Assembly: GCA_903921455.1 (NCBI GenBank) | Contig: CAIXPZ010000301.1 | Span: forward strand, 1 to 29,499 | Reading direction: 5' to 3' | DNA: 29,499 nucleotides | Source of the DNA: an uncultured Verrucomicrobia subdivision 3 bacterium | GTDB taxonomy: Bacteria > Verrucomicrobiota > Verrucomicrobiae > Limisphaerales > UBA11358 | In this document: piece by piece, positions 1 to 9,097 of the stretch | Layout of the letters: every line of letters starts with the position of its first letter | Position numbering within the stretch: the stretch's first letter is position 1 | Translations under genes and position numbers: made by a program | Notes under the pieces: generated by a model | The model's database searches: none | What the model was told of the DNA's origin: nothing | What the model saw: only the letters and a program-made list of their open reading frames with translations

Positions 1-57
1 CAGAGGCAAGATGCCTCAGCCGCAAAGTTTTTCCACCAGCTTCCTTGGCCGGTGCCG

Positions 58-125
58 CACAGTTATTCACCGGTGGCTCCGGTGAGCCTTGCCGGGCTCT
101 CCTCACCACCGGTGGAATAACTGTG
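58..125. repeat. Long palindromic (hairpin) element
   Basis: The left arm at 58-76 (cacagttattcaccggtgg) is matched by the reverse complement of 106-125, differing only by one extra C. A nested inner stem pairs 81-86 (ggtgag) with 102-107 (ctcacc). The whole unit can fold into a long hairpin, with a self-palindrome (ccaccggtgg) in the right arm. Its right edge runs straight into the open frame of the truncated outer-membrane gene and supplies the in-frame TAA at 118-120. It could be a REP/MITE-like element or a strong structured terminator of something upstream. There is no U-tract, so a mobile or REP-like palindrome is preferred. I recognise no second copy in this window. Confidence 0.6.
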
Positions 126-540
126 GAAACCGTATCAGCCGGGCGTGAGCTTGAGCTGGTGGAACAAAAAACTGGGCACGGAGGTCAGCGTCTTCAGCGG
201 CATGGATTTCAACACTGAAAATACGGATGCCCAATATCAGTCCGGCGACATCGTTCACGTGGACGCGACCGTGGCGCAACACTTCGCGTTGAGCGGCGGC
301 GATGCCGGCTTGGGGGTGAGCGCCTTCTATTACAAACAAGTCACCGCGGACACCGGTCCGCGCACCGTGTTTCTCGGCAGCTGCGAGACCTTGTCGGAAG
401 GGGTTGGTCCGGTGGTTTCCTACACGCATCATTTCGGACGGAAACAACTCGCCATCGAGGCGAAATGGTTGCCGGAGACGCAGGTGGACAATACCACCCA
501 GGGTAATTACGTCTGGGCCAAGGTCGCCCTGGCGTTTTGA
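121..540 (+). pseudogene. C-terminal remnant of a MetA-pathway (phenol-degradation type) outer-membrane protein
   Basis: The frame is open from just after the TAA at 118-120 to the TGA at 538-540 and encodes about 139 residues; the first possible start is the GTG at 145. The text has the features of the C-terminal half of the Phenol_MetA_deg/SphA-like beta-barrel family: a GMDFNTEN segment, a Y-x-SGD-x-x-HVD segment, alternating polar/hydrophobic strands, EGVGPVVSYTHHFG, and a final strand ending in aromatic Phe (VALAF) as in outer-membrane barrels. Family members are about 250-350 residues with a signal peptide. Here the N-terminal half and signal are missing, replaced by a palindromic element, so the gene is read as truncated. 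A more decayed copy of part of it lies at 12,822-12,933. The family name rests on pattern memory; that it is a barrel fragment is more secure. Confidence 0.6.
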
Positions 541-690
541 GGGGCGAACGCTGGGCAGAAACGAGGGTGTTGGCCCGGTGCCGTCACCGTTTGGAACATG
601 TTCAACCCGGTTGCACATAGTTGAAGCGTTCAGCCAGATCAACCGTTCCCTGCTGGTCGCAGCCGTGCAAAATCACATCTTTCCTGACGA

Positions 691-2484
691 TTATTTTTCC
701 GCCATGTAAATTCCAAACTCGGAAATGGTTGGGGCAAAGCTGGCGGCTAAAATGTTGAGGCGCACGTAGCGGCCCAGCACGGCGGGAAATTGCCGGTCGA
801 AATCGCGCCCGGCGGCGGTGCCAGCCAGCGCAGTTTGCCACGGATCGGTTTGGTTTAGCCGGTATTGAATTTCGAACCGCTGGATGCGCGGCGTCAGCTC
901 GTTGATCGTCACCCGGTCAAAATGCCGGCCCTGGCCCAAATCCACTTCCAGCCAGCAGGCGCGGGTTTCATCGGCAGTCGCCCAGCGGGTGTCGCGGTTG
1001 CCGTCCACGGCCTGGTCGCCGGGGTATGCGGCGCTGTGCACGTTGGACACCTTGACCGGCTTGCCGAGCGCGAGCGATTCAGGCAGCGGCAATTGCGCCG
1101 GCGGCGTCACGGGCGCAAGGTAGGCGGCAAAGGAAGCGATGGCCGGACAAGCCCGGGCCGCCTCGATCACCAGCCGCAGCCGGCTGACCGTCAGGCGCGG
1201 GAGGGAAAACAAATTGCGCTGGCCGATCGTCGTGCCGCGCGCGACGGTCCGCCATTCGCCGGCTTGCTCAATTTCGATGTGATACCGGCTCACGCGCTCG
1301 CCCAGCGCCACGGCCTCGCCGACACTGAGGGCATTGATTTCGCGCGGTTGTTTCAAGACCACTTCCAACCAGTTGGTCGTGATGTCGTCCGGAGTAGACC
1401 AATACGTGTCGGGGTCAGCGTCGAGCGCACGTTGCGGACCGAATTGCATTGCGGGTGCGCGCGTCGCCCCCGCGGTGGCGAGGCCGTCAGCGGTGACGGC
1501 ATTTTTATTCAGGCCGCGCACGGCCGCGCCGAACTCCCGCAACCGCGCCACATCCGCATCCGCAATCAGACCGCGCTGGTCCGGCGGCACGTTGAGCAGC
1601 AGCACGCTGTTGCGGCCAACCGACTTGAAATAAAGGTCCAGCAACTTATCCAGCGATTTCACTTTGGCGTCCTCGGCCGAGTGATAAAACCAACCGGGCC
1701 GGATGGAGACATCGCACTCGGCGGGATACCATTTGGTGACTGCTTGCTTTTGCGCAGCCTGGCCGGGTTGCACACTGCTTTCACCCACACGCGCCAGGCC
1801 CGACTCATTGCCGACCCAGCGGATGTCCGGCCCGGACACGGCAATCAACGCTTGCGGCGCGAACTGGCGGATCGTGGCATAGAAGCGCGGCCAGTCGTAA
1901 ACCTGCTTCTTGCCGTTCGGTCCTTCGCCGCACGCGCCGTCAAACCACAGCTCGTCCACCGGGCCGTAGTTGGTGAGGAGTTCGGTGAGTTGGTTGACAA
2001 AATAATCATTGTAAGCATCACTGCCGTAGCTGGCGTGATTGCGATCCCACGGCGAAAGATAGAGGCCAACTTTCATACCCTCAGCGCGACAGGCGTCCAC
2101 AAATTCGCGCACGACATCGCCCTGGCCATTTTTCCACGGGCTGTTCTGAACGCCATGTCCGGTGTATCGGCTGGGCCAGAGACAGAAGCCGTCGTGGTGT
2201 TTGACGGTGAGGATCATCAGCTTGAAGCCGCCGGCTCTGGCGGCGCGCACCCATTGGCGGGCGTCGAGTTCCGACGGATTGAACAGTTTCTCCGCTTCTT
2301 TGCCTTCGCCCCACTCGCGGCTGGTGAACGTGTTCATGCCGAAATGCAGGAACATCGTCAGCTCCATCCGCTGCCAGGCCAGTTGCTGCGGCGTCGGGCA
2401 CGGCGGCAGCGGAGCAGGGGCGAGGGATGCCGGCAAGGCCGGAACTGCCAGCATCAAAAGCAGGAGCGAGAGGAAGTGTTTCAT
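691..2484 (-). CDS. Exported GH29 alpha-L-fucosidase with C-terminal F5/8 type C (discoidin) domains
   Basis: This enzyme should hydrolyse terminal alpha-L-fucosyl residues from glycans with retention of configuration, outside the cytoplasm. Residues 1-20 form a signal peptide (MKHFLSLLLLMLAVPALPAS). The GH29 barrel spans roughly 30-335, with FLHFG (45-49), TVKHHDGF (93-100), GLYLSPWDR (140-148) and ELWFDG (178-183), in which Asp182 is the expected nucleophile. Two carbohydrate-binding F5/8 type C-like modules follow at about 340-460 and 470-597; the second has the typical GDQAVDGNRDTRW motif. At 597 residues the gene is complete. It lies 395 bases downstream of the GH2 gene on the same strand, so it may be the last gene of the sugar operon or have its own promoter. 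No Shine-Dalgarno precedes the ATG. Some GH29 enzymes act on other 6-deoxy or L-galactosyl groups, so the exact substrate is inferred. Confidence 0.9.
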   Translation of the reverse strand: MKHFLSLLLLMLAVPALPASLAPAPLPPCPTPQQLAWQRMELTMFLHFGMNTFTSREWGEGKEAEKLFNPSELDARQWVRAARAGGFKLMILTVKHHDGFCLWPSRYTGHGVQNSPWKNGQGDVVREFVDACRAEGMKVGLYLSPWDRNHASYGSDAYNDYFVNQLTELLTNYGPVDELWFDGACGEGPNGKKQVYDWPRFYATIRQFAPQALIAVSGPDIRWVGNESGLARVGESSVQPGQAAQKQAVTKWYPAECDVSIRPGWFYHSAEDAKVKSLDKLLDLYFKSVGRNSVLLLNVPPDQRGLIADADVARLREFGAAVRGLNKNAVTADGLATAGATRAPAMQFGPQRALDADPDTYWSTPDDITTNWLEVVLKQPREINALSVGEAVALGERVSRYHIEIEQAGEWRTVARGTTIGQRNLFSLPRLTVSRLRLVIEAARACPAIASFAAYLAPVTPPAQLPLPESLALGKPVKVSNVHSAAYPGDQAVDGNRDTRWATADETRACWLEVDLGQGRHFDRVTINELTPRIQRFEIQYRLNQTDPWQTALAGTAAGRDFDRQFPAVLGRYVRLNILAASFAPTISEFGIYMAEK

Positions 2485-2879
2485 TTTGCCGAAGCTAGCA
2501 TTAGAGCGCTGATCTGGGCACCCAATAATTCATCGCCGGCATCGGTGGCGGCGTAGTTCCCCCACGATAAAATCCCCAAATCCCTCCGCGCCCTCACCGG
2601 CCAACGCGTCCCCCAAAACCGCGCGGACGAACCGGCAGAAAAATTATTGGCACGAATTTAAATGGAAAAGTCTAAGCCATGAACAAAACCAGCCCAGTCA
2701 AAACATCGGTAACGCTTTTGGTTCAGATGAGGGGTAACACATTCTGGTATAGGTCACACTTTTCCCGTTCACTTTGGCCTACTTCCAAGCGGCCCGGCAC
2801 CGGATCCTGCCAGGTTCCAACGACCAACCCCTTCGGTTTTCCATCCGGGTTTATGCTGTTTTAGTTAGCCGCCGCATGA
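2485..2879. other. 395-base non-coding gap between GH29 and GH2 genes
   Basis: I find no convincing gene here. A 61-codon plus-strand frame (2,679-2,864) has a composition unlike its neighbours' proteins and matches nothing I know. The stretch is AT-richer around 2,630-2,700, which could host a separate minus-strand promoter for the fucosidase gene, but no clear -35/-10 pair stands out. No terminator hairpin is evident after the GH2 stop. Confidence 0.5.
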
Positions 2880-5800
2880 TCAATTGTCCATCAGCCGCAA
2901 TTGAATCGAGTCGGCGAGGCGGGTTCCCGGTTTGAGCGGTTTGCGTTCCGCGGCGAAATGGGTGCCAAAAAATCCATCGCCGCCACCGGAATGAAAACCC
3001 GTGACGAGCAAGCCGGTGTGGTCGCCTTCGCGGAACGCGCGAACGGACTGGTGTCCGTCGGAAATCACGCCGAGCCGGCTTGAGCGGGACGCCAGGGTTG
3101 CCTCCTGGATTCCAACTTTGGTGCTGCTGAAATCATTCCCGCCCAGTTCGGTCGCATCCAGCGGCCACGGATGATCCGGTTGCTGCACCGCGTATGGCTG
3201 GTTGCCGGTCGCGATGCGCGCGGTGGCAGTTCCAACCGCGCGGCCAATATGGCCGGCAGGATAAAATGACCACTGCGCCGCGCGTTTCCAATGGAGGGTG
3301 TCCAAGGTTTTGGGCGCTAAAAACACCAGGCCCCACTGGCGCGGATTTTCTTTCGTGTTTGATGAAAAGTCGTAGGTGACCTTGATGCCGCCGGCCGCGT
3401 CCAGGCGGATCACATAGTTGCCATCGGCCTCCTTGCTCGATCCCTTTACGAAAACATCGACCGAGCCATCCACATTGGTCGCCGCCGCGACAGATTTCGC
3501 CTGCCAATTTTCGCAAACGTGGTTCAACGGTTTCCAGACGACGAGGTCCACCGGCTCGCAGGCTTCACTTTGCAAGGGCAGGATCATCAGGGACGGTCCG
3601 CCGGTGAGTATCAGTTTACCCGCCAGTTTTCCGCTGATGAACTGTCCGGTATTCCGGTCAATGACGTATGCGACTTTGCCGCCGAATATGCGAATCCGGT
3701 CGCCGGTCTGGCTGATCGCAAGGTGGTCGCCGGTGGTTGCTGGAACAGGGGAATCGTTGGCGGGAGGAATTCCCAGCAGGATATCGTCCTCGTCGCAAAC
3801 AAAGCCGCGCGGGTCGGTGAAAATCAAATGCAGCACATCGCCATTCTGCAAACCAGCCGGAGGCGGAAGGATAATCTCACCGCTGTGCCGCGCGGGAATA
3901 TCCGCCCGCGATTTTCCTTTCGCGCCACCGGCCTTCCACGCGATGCCAACTTCGCTCAGGTTTGCAAAATTGTAGCGGTTTTCAATCGGGATGCGGATGG
4001 ATTCGCCCGGTGCCGGGAGCGGCAACTGACGGGCGGTCACGCGAACTGGTGAATAGGCCTTCTTTACATGCCAGGTCTCCGGCTTGTCGCGCCGCCAGCC
4101 GTCGCAGATGCTGCCCCACATGCCGTAGCCCACAAATTTTCCGTCGGGCAGGCAAAACACATCGTCAATCGCCGCCCAGATCGCGCCGCCGAGACAGCCG
4201 TCGTGCTGATACATCAGGTCGCACATGCGCGCGAAGCCGCGGCCCCAGTCATCGCGCACGCCGGGGTCGGTGGCGAGTTCGCGGCGGTTATAACATTCGA
4301 CGTGGCAATACTCGCCGAACAAAACCGGGCGATTTTCCTCGTCGCACCTGGCCGGGCCGTTCTCGCCGGGATAATGATAAACCGCCAGATCCGCCTGGCT
4401 GTGCGCGTTGTTGTAGCCGCCCCAGCACTGGTCGTGGAACGACGTTGGCCGCGTGGGGTCGGCGAGCTTTACCCGGCGGTTCACCTCGGCGAACAGCGGA
4501 CTCCAGCGTGATTCGTTGGCAAGGGACCAGATGGTCACGCACGGATGATGGCGATTCGCGGCCAGGTTTTCGAAATTGGCGCGCATCAGGAAAGGGAAGA
4601 AATGCCGGTCCTGATAATCCCACTTTTGCCAGGTTGAATTGGCGCCGTGCTCAACCCAGCACAGCGGCGCCTCGCACTCGACGAAAAATCCATACTCATC
4701 GCATAAGTCGAGAAACTCCTCGGCAGGCGGATAATGGCTGGTGCGGATGTAATTCACATTCGCCGCGCGGAACAGCTCCACGTCCTTTTTCCAGATTTCG
4801 GGCGTGAGACTGCGACCGCGGACGGGATCGACCTCGTGCCGGCACGCGCCCCGCAATTTGACCGGCGCGCCGTTGACGAACAGCTGGTTGCCGCGCACCT
4901 CAATCTGCCGGAAGCCGACGCGTTGCGTGATTTGCTGCAAAACGCTGGAGCCGGACAGCAGCTCCGTCCTGAGTTGATAAAGATTCGGATGTTCGGGGTC
5001 CCATTTTTTCGGCGCAGACACCGGCAGGTTAAAATTGAAGTCACCGGAGCCGGCGGGAAATTCATGTGTCGCCGAGGTGATAGATTTTACGCCGTCAAAC
5101 AGAGTCGCACGAACGGAAAGCGATTCTGGCCTTGCCGCCCGTGATTCATTGGCGATGGCCAATTTCAGCGCGAGTGTGGCGTCCGTGAAACCGGCATCGA
5201 ATTTCGTTTCAACAATCTGTTCAATCAGATGGACCGGCGGCAGTGCGAACATCTGCACCTTGCGCGTGATGCCGCCGAGCTGGTGCGCGGCGTATTGGGT
5301 GGCGCTGGCAAGGGTATCGGCGATGGATTCATTCTTCACCGAGAGCGCGAGCGTGTTATGCCCCGGCTTCACGACATCGGTGATATCGAGTTCAAACGCG
5401 GTAAAACAGCCTTCGTGGGTGCCCACTTCACGGCTGTTCACGAAGACACGACAGTCGCTGTGGACGGTGTCAAACCGCAGCTTGATGCGCTGTCCCGGCC
5501 AGTCGGCGGGAAGGTCGAACTCGCGCCAATACGCCGCCGCCGCATTGCTGGCAACTGTAAAGCCTTGCATCACCCACTCGCCCGGCACTTGAATTTTGCT
5601 CCAGTGCCTTGTCCGGGCCGCGTCAAAATTTTCAAAGCCTTCCGGCGGCGCAGGGTTGAATCTCCAAGTGCCGCTCAGTGAAACCAGCGGGGTTTTGACG
5701 CCGGCAACCGCGACCGGACGCGGCGACAGGCGCGGCATCGGCACCGCCATTTTGGCGAGGGTCTCTTTGAGCGGCGGCGGGGCGGAAAGTGTCTGCGGCG

Positions 5801-6302
5801 CGTCGGAAAGAACTTCCAATCGGGACAGCACGGCATTGGCCCCGCTGATCCGGCTGATGGTGACCGTGAGGTCGCCATCGGCAATCATGCCGGCGGGAAC
5901 GAGCCATTCCGGTTCGAGCACTTTCCCACGGGGCAGCGCAAGGTTTTCCGCGAGCGGGCGACCGTTCAAATCCACACGCAACCGGCGGTCTTCACTGTCG
6001 GAAAGAAAAGCCGCCTTGATTTTATAGTGCGCGTCGGGCTTCGCCGCAACCCAGGTTAGAGAAAGCTGGCTGCCGAAAACGATTTTGCGCTCAAGGCTGT
6101 CCGCCGGCAGAGCCGCCAACGGAATTTCGCCCGTGGGATAAACATATTCCGTCGCACCGCCAGCCTGGGAGGGATCACCGGCCTTGGCCGCAGCAAACGA
6201 AGCCACCACATTCCAGTCCGCTCCGCGCGCGGCCAGCGCCGCCAGGACAAACAAGGTGGCAAGCACCGCTTGAGCTTTTACCAGCAAGGTTTTTGTTCTC
6301 AT
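2880..6302 (-). CDS. Exported GH2 family beta-galactosidase-like glycoside hydrolase
   Basis: This is a retaining beta-glycosidase of clan GH-A, probably cleaving beta-galactosides outside the cytoplasm. From the ATG at 6,302 the product has 1,140 residues and a signal peptide (hydrophobic run 12-26, LATLFVLAALAARGA). An extra N-terminal beta-rich domain fills about 30-170. The GH2 sugar-binding domain (SGTWRFNP, 210-217) follows, then an Ig-like domain and the catalytic barrel from about 480. In the barrel, RGACRHEVDP (484-493) and TSHYPP (521-526) are conserved, Glu597 in IWSLANES is the expected acid/base and Glu664 in LFGEYCH the expected nucleophile. The C-terminal third resembles beta-galactosidase small-chain regions. 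A GTG at 6,335 overlaps the symporter stop and would add 11 residues, but it would place a charged extension before the signal peptide, so 6,302 is preferred. The gene lies 29 bases after the symporter gene. Confidence 0.88.
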   Translation of the reverse strand: MRTKTLLVKAQAVLATLFVLAALAARGADWNVVASFAAAKAGDPSQAGGATEYVYPTGEIPLAALPADSLERKIVFGSQLSLTWVAAKPDAHYKIKAAFLSDSEDRRLRVDLNGRPLAENLALPRGKVLEPEWLVPAGMIADGDLTVTISRISGANAVLSRLEVLSDAPQTLSAPPPLKETLAKMAVPMPRLSPRPVAVAGVKTPLVSLSGTWRFNPAPPEGFENFDAARTRHWSKIQVPGEWVMQGFTVASNAAAAYWREFDLPADWPGQRIKLRFDTVHSDCRVFVNSREVGTHEGCFTAFELDITDVVKPGHNTLALSVKNESIADTLASATQYAAHQLGGITRKVQMFALPPVHLIEQIVETKFDAGFTDATLALKLAIANESRAARPESLSVRATLFDGVKSITSATHEFPAGSGDFNFNLPVSAPKKWDPEHPNLYQLRTELLSGSSVLQQITQRVGFRQIEVRGNQLFVNGAPVKLRGACRHEVDPVRGRSLTPEIWKKDVELFRAANVNYIRTSHYPPAEEFLDLCDEYGFFVECEAPLCWVEHGANSTWQKWDYQDRHFFPFLMRANFENLAANRHHPCVTIWSLANESRWSPLFAEVNRRVKLADPTRPTSFHDQCWGGYNNAHSQADLAVYHYPGENGPARCDEENRPVLFGEYCHVECYNRRELATDPGVRDDWGRGFARMCDLMYQHDGCLGGAIWAAIDDVFCLPDGKFVGYGMWGSICDGWRRDKPETWHVKKAYSPVRVTARQLPLPAPGESIRIPIENRYNFANLSEVGIAWKAGGAKGKSRADIPARHSGEIILPPPAGLQNGDVLHLIFTDPRGFVCDEDDILLGIPPANDSPVPATTGDHLAISQTGDRIRIFGGKVAYVIDRNTGQFISGKLAGKLILTGGPSLMILPLQSEACEPVDLVVWKPLNHVCENWQAKSVAAATNVDGSVDVFVKGSSKEADGNYVIRLDAAGGIKVTYDFSSNTKENPRQWGLVFLAPKTLDTLHWKRAAQWSFYPAGHIGRAVGTATARIATGNQPYAVQQPDHPWPLDATELGGNDFSSTKVGIQEATLASRSSRLGVISDGHQSVRAFREGDHTGLLVTGFHSGGGDGFFGTHFAAERKPLKPGTRLADSIQLRLMDN

Positions 6303-6331
6303 AAATTTTGAAATGGCGCAGGGCCACCGGC

Positions 6332-8287
6332 TCACCAGAAAATAAGATTCAAGATCACGCAGCAGATCAGCAGCACAATGCCGATGACGGCAGGGCGCTG
6401 GTAAAACGCCAGACGGTGATCCACCGTCCTGGGCGTGAGGGAATAGACGAGACCCTGCAAATCCGCGTCCGACTTGGTGCGAGCCGTCGCCAGTGAAATG
6501 ACCAGCGTGAGCGTGAAGCAGACGATGAAGGCGAACGCCGCCAGCCAGAAATTCTGAGCCATCTCGCTGGGGAATTTCGCGACGACGGCCAGATAGCCGC
6601 CCTTGACGCCGGGCGCGTTGCCCGCCGCGAGGGTCAGCGCGTGGAATATGGCGGAGCTGGCGACACCGCCGAACAGACCGAGGAAGGCGCCGGTGGCCGT
6701 GGCGCGCTTCCAGAACATCCCCAACAGGAACGTCGCAAACAGCGGGGCGTTCACGAAGCCGAACACGAGCTGGATGATGTCCATGCAGTTGTTATACAGC
6801 GAGGCAAAATACGCGGCGCCGATGCTCAACAAAATGCCGACCACGGTGATGACCTTGCCGGTCAGAAAATAATGGCGGTCGCTCTTGCCCCTCGCAAAAT
6901 ACGCCTGATACAGGTCGTAGGTAAAAACCGTGTTGAACGCCGTCACGTTGCCCGCCATGCCGGACATGAAGGACGCCAGCAGCGCGGTGAGCGCCAGGCC
7001 GAGCAAGCCGGGCGGACAGTATTTTTTCACGAGCGACAGGATGACGCCGTCGTAATCGTTTTCCGCCACACTGTTGTAAATGCCGCTTTGAATTTGTTCG
7101 TCGGTGTAGGGGTTCGCCGCGTTTTTGCGGGCAGCGACCGAAGCAATCAGGCCCGCAACGTTCTTTGCGTTCACCGGTTTGCCCAGCGCATCCTCCACGG
7201 CGGTCACTACGGCGCCGGGATGGGCGGCATCCGCACTTTTTATGGCGGCCACGGCCAGGGCGTATTTTTCCGGCGCAATCATCGGCGGCGGAATGCGGTA
7301 GCCCTTGTCCGGCAGCGTGCAGAGCGCCGCGGCGATCATGCCGGGCACGATGACGAGGAACGGGAAAAACATTTTGGGCACGGTGGCCACGAGCGGCGTG
7401 TTGCGCGCGGCGGTCATGTTTTTTGCGGCCATCGCGCGCTGAACCACGAGAAAATTGGTGCACCAGTAGCCGAAGCCCAGCACGAAGCAGAGGCCGAAAC
7501 CCATCGCAAAAATATCCACGCCCATCGGATTGTGCGCCGGGCCGGCCAGCAGCGGCTGCCACGCGCTGGTCCAGGCGTTGGGCGCGTAAGTCGTGCCGGC
7601 GTCCTGGAGATACAGCGCGGCCGGATTGGTCGCGACGGTCTGCAGCGAATGCGTCATCGCGCGCCAGCCGCCGACATCCTGCAGGCCCAGATAAACCACC
7701 GGGGCGAAGCCGAGGACAATCATGAAAAACTGCAACACCTCCGTGTAGATGGCCGAGGTCAAACCGCCTTTCAAGACATAGAGCAACACGACGCCGGAGC
7801 AGACCCACAGCGCGACGTGGTAATCCCAGCCGAGCAACGCATGGAGCAGTTTCGCCAGCGCATTCATCGAAATACCGGAAGCGAAGATGGTCATCACCGC
7901 GAAGGCGACGGAGTTCAGCGCGCGGACGCGCTCATCGAAGCGCATTTTCAGGTATTCCGGAACGGAGCGCGCCTTGGAGCCGTAGTAAAACGGCATCATG
8001 AACACAGCCAGGAAAACCATGGCCGGAATCGCGCCGGCCCAGTAAAAAAAACAGGTGGCAATGCCGTATTTCGCGCCGCTGGCGGCCATGCCAACCAGTT
8101 CGAGCGCGCCAAGATTGGCGGAGATGAAGGCCAGTCCCGTGACCCAGGTGGGAATCGAACGCGCGGACGTAAGAAAGTCCGACGACGTTTTCATGTAGCG
8201 CGCCAGCATCCAGCCGATGCCGATGACAAAGGCGACGTAGGCCGCAAGGATAGTGTAATCAATCCACTGAAGTTGGATAGGTTGCAT
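6332..8287 (-). CDS. Sodium:solute symporter (SSS/SLC5 family), probable sugar carrier
   Basis: This is an inner-membrane carrier coupling sugar entry to the sodium gradient. The 651-residue protein is almost wholly hydrophobic helices (about 13-14), starting with IDYTILAAYVAFVIGIGWML (9-28). SSS landmarks are present: YGSKARSVPEYLKMRF (102-117), GGLTSAIYTEVLQFF (174-188) and a LTALLASFMSGMAGNVTAFNTV core near 434-455. A non-hydrophobic insert at about 325-405, rich in Ala, Lys and Pro, interrupts the helices after ALCTLPDKGY; ordinary family members of about 500-550 residues lack it. The gene lies 12 bases after the dehydrogenase and 29 bases before the GH2 gene. This points to import of the monosaccharide the glycosidases release (fucose and/or galactose), but specificity cannot be read from the sequence. 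Confidence 0.9.
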   Translation of the reverse strand: MQPIQLQWIDYTILAAYVAFVIGIGWMLARYMKTSSDFLTSARSIPTWVTGLAFISANLGALELVGMAASGAKYGIATCFFYWAGAIPAMVFLAVFMMPFYYGSKARSVPEYLKMRFDERVRALNSVAFAVMTIFASGISMNALAKLLHALLGWDYHVALWVCSGVVLLYVLKGGLTSAIYTEVLQFFMIVLGFAPVVYLGLQDVGGWRAMTHSLQTVATNPAALYLQDAGTTYAPNAWTSAWQPLLAGPAHNPMGVDIFAMGFGLCFVLGFGYWCTNFLVVQRAMAAKNMTAARNTPLVATVPKMFFPFLVIVPGMIAAALCTLPDKGYRIPPPMIAPEKYALAVAAIKSADAAHPGAVVTAVEDALGKPVNAKNVAGLIASVAARKNAANPYTDEQIQSGIYNSVAENDYDGVILSLVKKYCPPGLLGLALTALLASFMSGMAGNVTAFNTVFTYDLYQAYFARGKSDRHYFLTGKVITVVGILLSIGAAYFASLYNNCMDIIQLVFGFVNAPLFATFLLGMFWKRATATGAFLGLFGGVASSAIFHALTLAAGNAPGVKGGYLAVVAKFPSEMAQNFWLAAFAFIVCFTLTLVISLATARTKSDADLQGLVYSLTPRTVDHRLAFYQRPAVIGIVLLICCVILNLIFW

Positions 8288-8299
8288 AGATGAATCAGG

Positions 8300-9091
8300 T
8301 CAGCGGTCCTGCATCAGCGCGCCGCGTCCGCCGTCCACGAGCAGCGTCGTTCCCGAAATGAACCCGGCGTGGGCGCTCGCCAAAAACGCGCACAGGGCCC
8401 CGATTTCACCGACCGAGCCAAGGCGCCCGACCGGATGCAGCTTTTCCGTCCGCGACCGTTCCGCCGCCGGATCAGCAAAGGAATTGAACCAGGTGTCATT
8501 GCCGGCGGTGTCAATGAAACCCGGCGCGATGCCGACGCTGCGGATGCGCGGCCCCCATTCGATGGCGAGCGACTGCACCAAGCCGAGCAATCCGGCCTTG
8601 GCGACATTGTAGGGGAAACAGCCGGGAATCGTGCTCCAGCCGTGGTTCGAGCCGATGATCAGGATGACGCCAGAATTGGCTGCATCAAGATGCGGCTTAG
8701 CGGCACGCGCGAGGCGCCAGTGCGAGGCGAGGTCGAGATTCAGGCACTCGGCCCAGTCCGCCTCGGCGCAATTTTCCGCGCCTTTGAATATGTTCCGACC
8801 CGCGTTGGAAACCACGAGGTCAAGGCCGCCCAGTTTTTGCGTGGCAAACTCAACGAACTCCGCCGGGCCGCTCACCGTTGCGAGATCCACCGAGCGATAA
8901 TAGGCAGCCCGGCTGTGGGCTTTGGCCGAGTCAATAAAAGCGCGGGCGCCGGCGTGGTCCGCCGGACGGCTGCCGCAACCCGCAACGTCGCAGCCCGCCT
9001 GCGCCAGCGTGCTGGCGATGGCCGCGCCGATGCCGCTGCTCACGCCCGTGACCAAGGCGCGTTTGCCGGTGAGATTGATTTCGAGCGGCAT
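8300..9091 (-). CDS. SDR-family dehydrogenase, candidate L-fucose (sugar) 1-dehydrogenase
   Basis: This is a classical short-chain dehydrogenase/reductase of 263 residues. It has the nucleotide-binding TGVSSGIG (15-22), NAG (96-98), catalytic Ser148, Tyr161 and Lys165 (IIGSNHG...PYNVAK), and a C-terminal LLVDGG. In this operon the likely job is NAD(P)-dependent oxidation of an imported aldose at C1 to its lactone, the substrate for the SMP-30 protein two genes upstream. A second possibility is oxidation of a 2-keto-3-deoxy-aldonate at C4, as in the diketo branch of the non-phosphorylative fucose pathway. The gene starts 6 bases after the dehydratase stop and ends 12 bases before the symporter start, so it is firmly operonic. 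SDRs are too versatile for a substrate call from sequence. Confidence 0.85.
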   Translation of the reverse strand: MPLEINLTGKRALVTGVSSGIGAAIASTLAQAGCDVAGCGSRPADHAGARAFIDSAKAHSRAAYYRSVDLATVSGPAEFVEFATQKLGGLDLVVSNAGRNIFKGAENCAEADWAECLNLDLASHWRLARAAKPHLDAANSGVILIIGSNHGWSTIPGCFPYNVAKAGLLGLVQSLAIEWGPRIRSVGIAPGFIDTAGNDTWFNSFADPAAERSRTEKLHPVGRLGSVGEIGALCAFLASAHAGFISGTTLLVDGGRGALMQDR

Positions 9092-9097
9092 AGTATT

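Noticed and set aside
594..603. Perfect palindrome GAACATGTTC as a possible LexA-type box
   Set aside because: The half-site spacing is two bases, not the four of Gram-positive-type boxes, and it lies downstream of two convergent genes rather than at a promoter.
865..2556. A long plus-strand frame opposite the fucosidase gene
   Set aside because: Arg/His/Ala-rich antisense translation without family features; the minus strand encodes a complete GH29 protein.
2679..2864. A 61-codon plus-strand frame in the gap between GH2 and GH29
   Set aside because: It has no recognisable motif, no start context and an atypical Ser/Thr/Pro composition. I considered an insertion-sequence remnant but could not support it.
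6641..8293. A 550-codon plus-strand frame opposite the symporter gene
   Set aside because: Its His/Arg/Gln-rich composition is the expected mirror of hydrophobic transmembrane codons.
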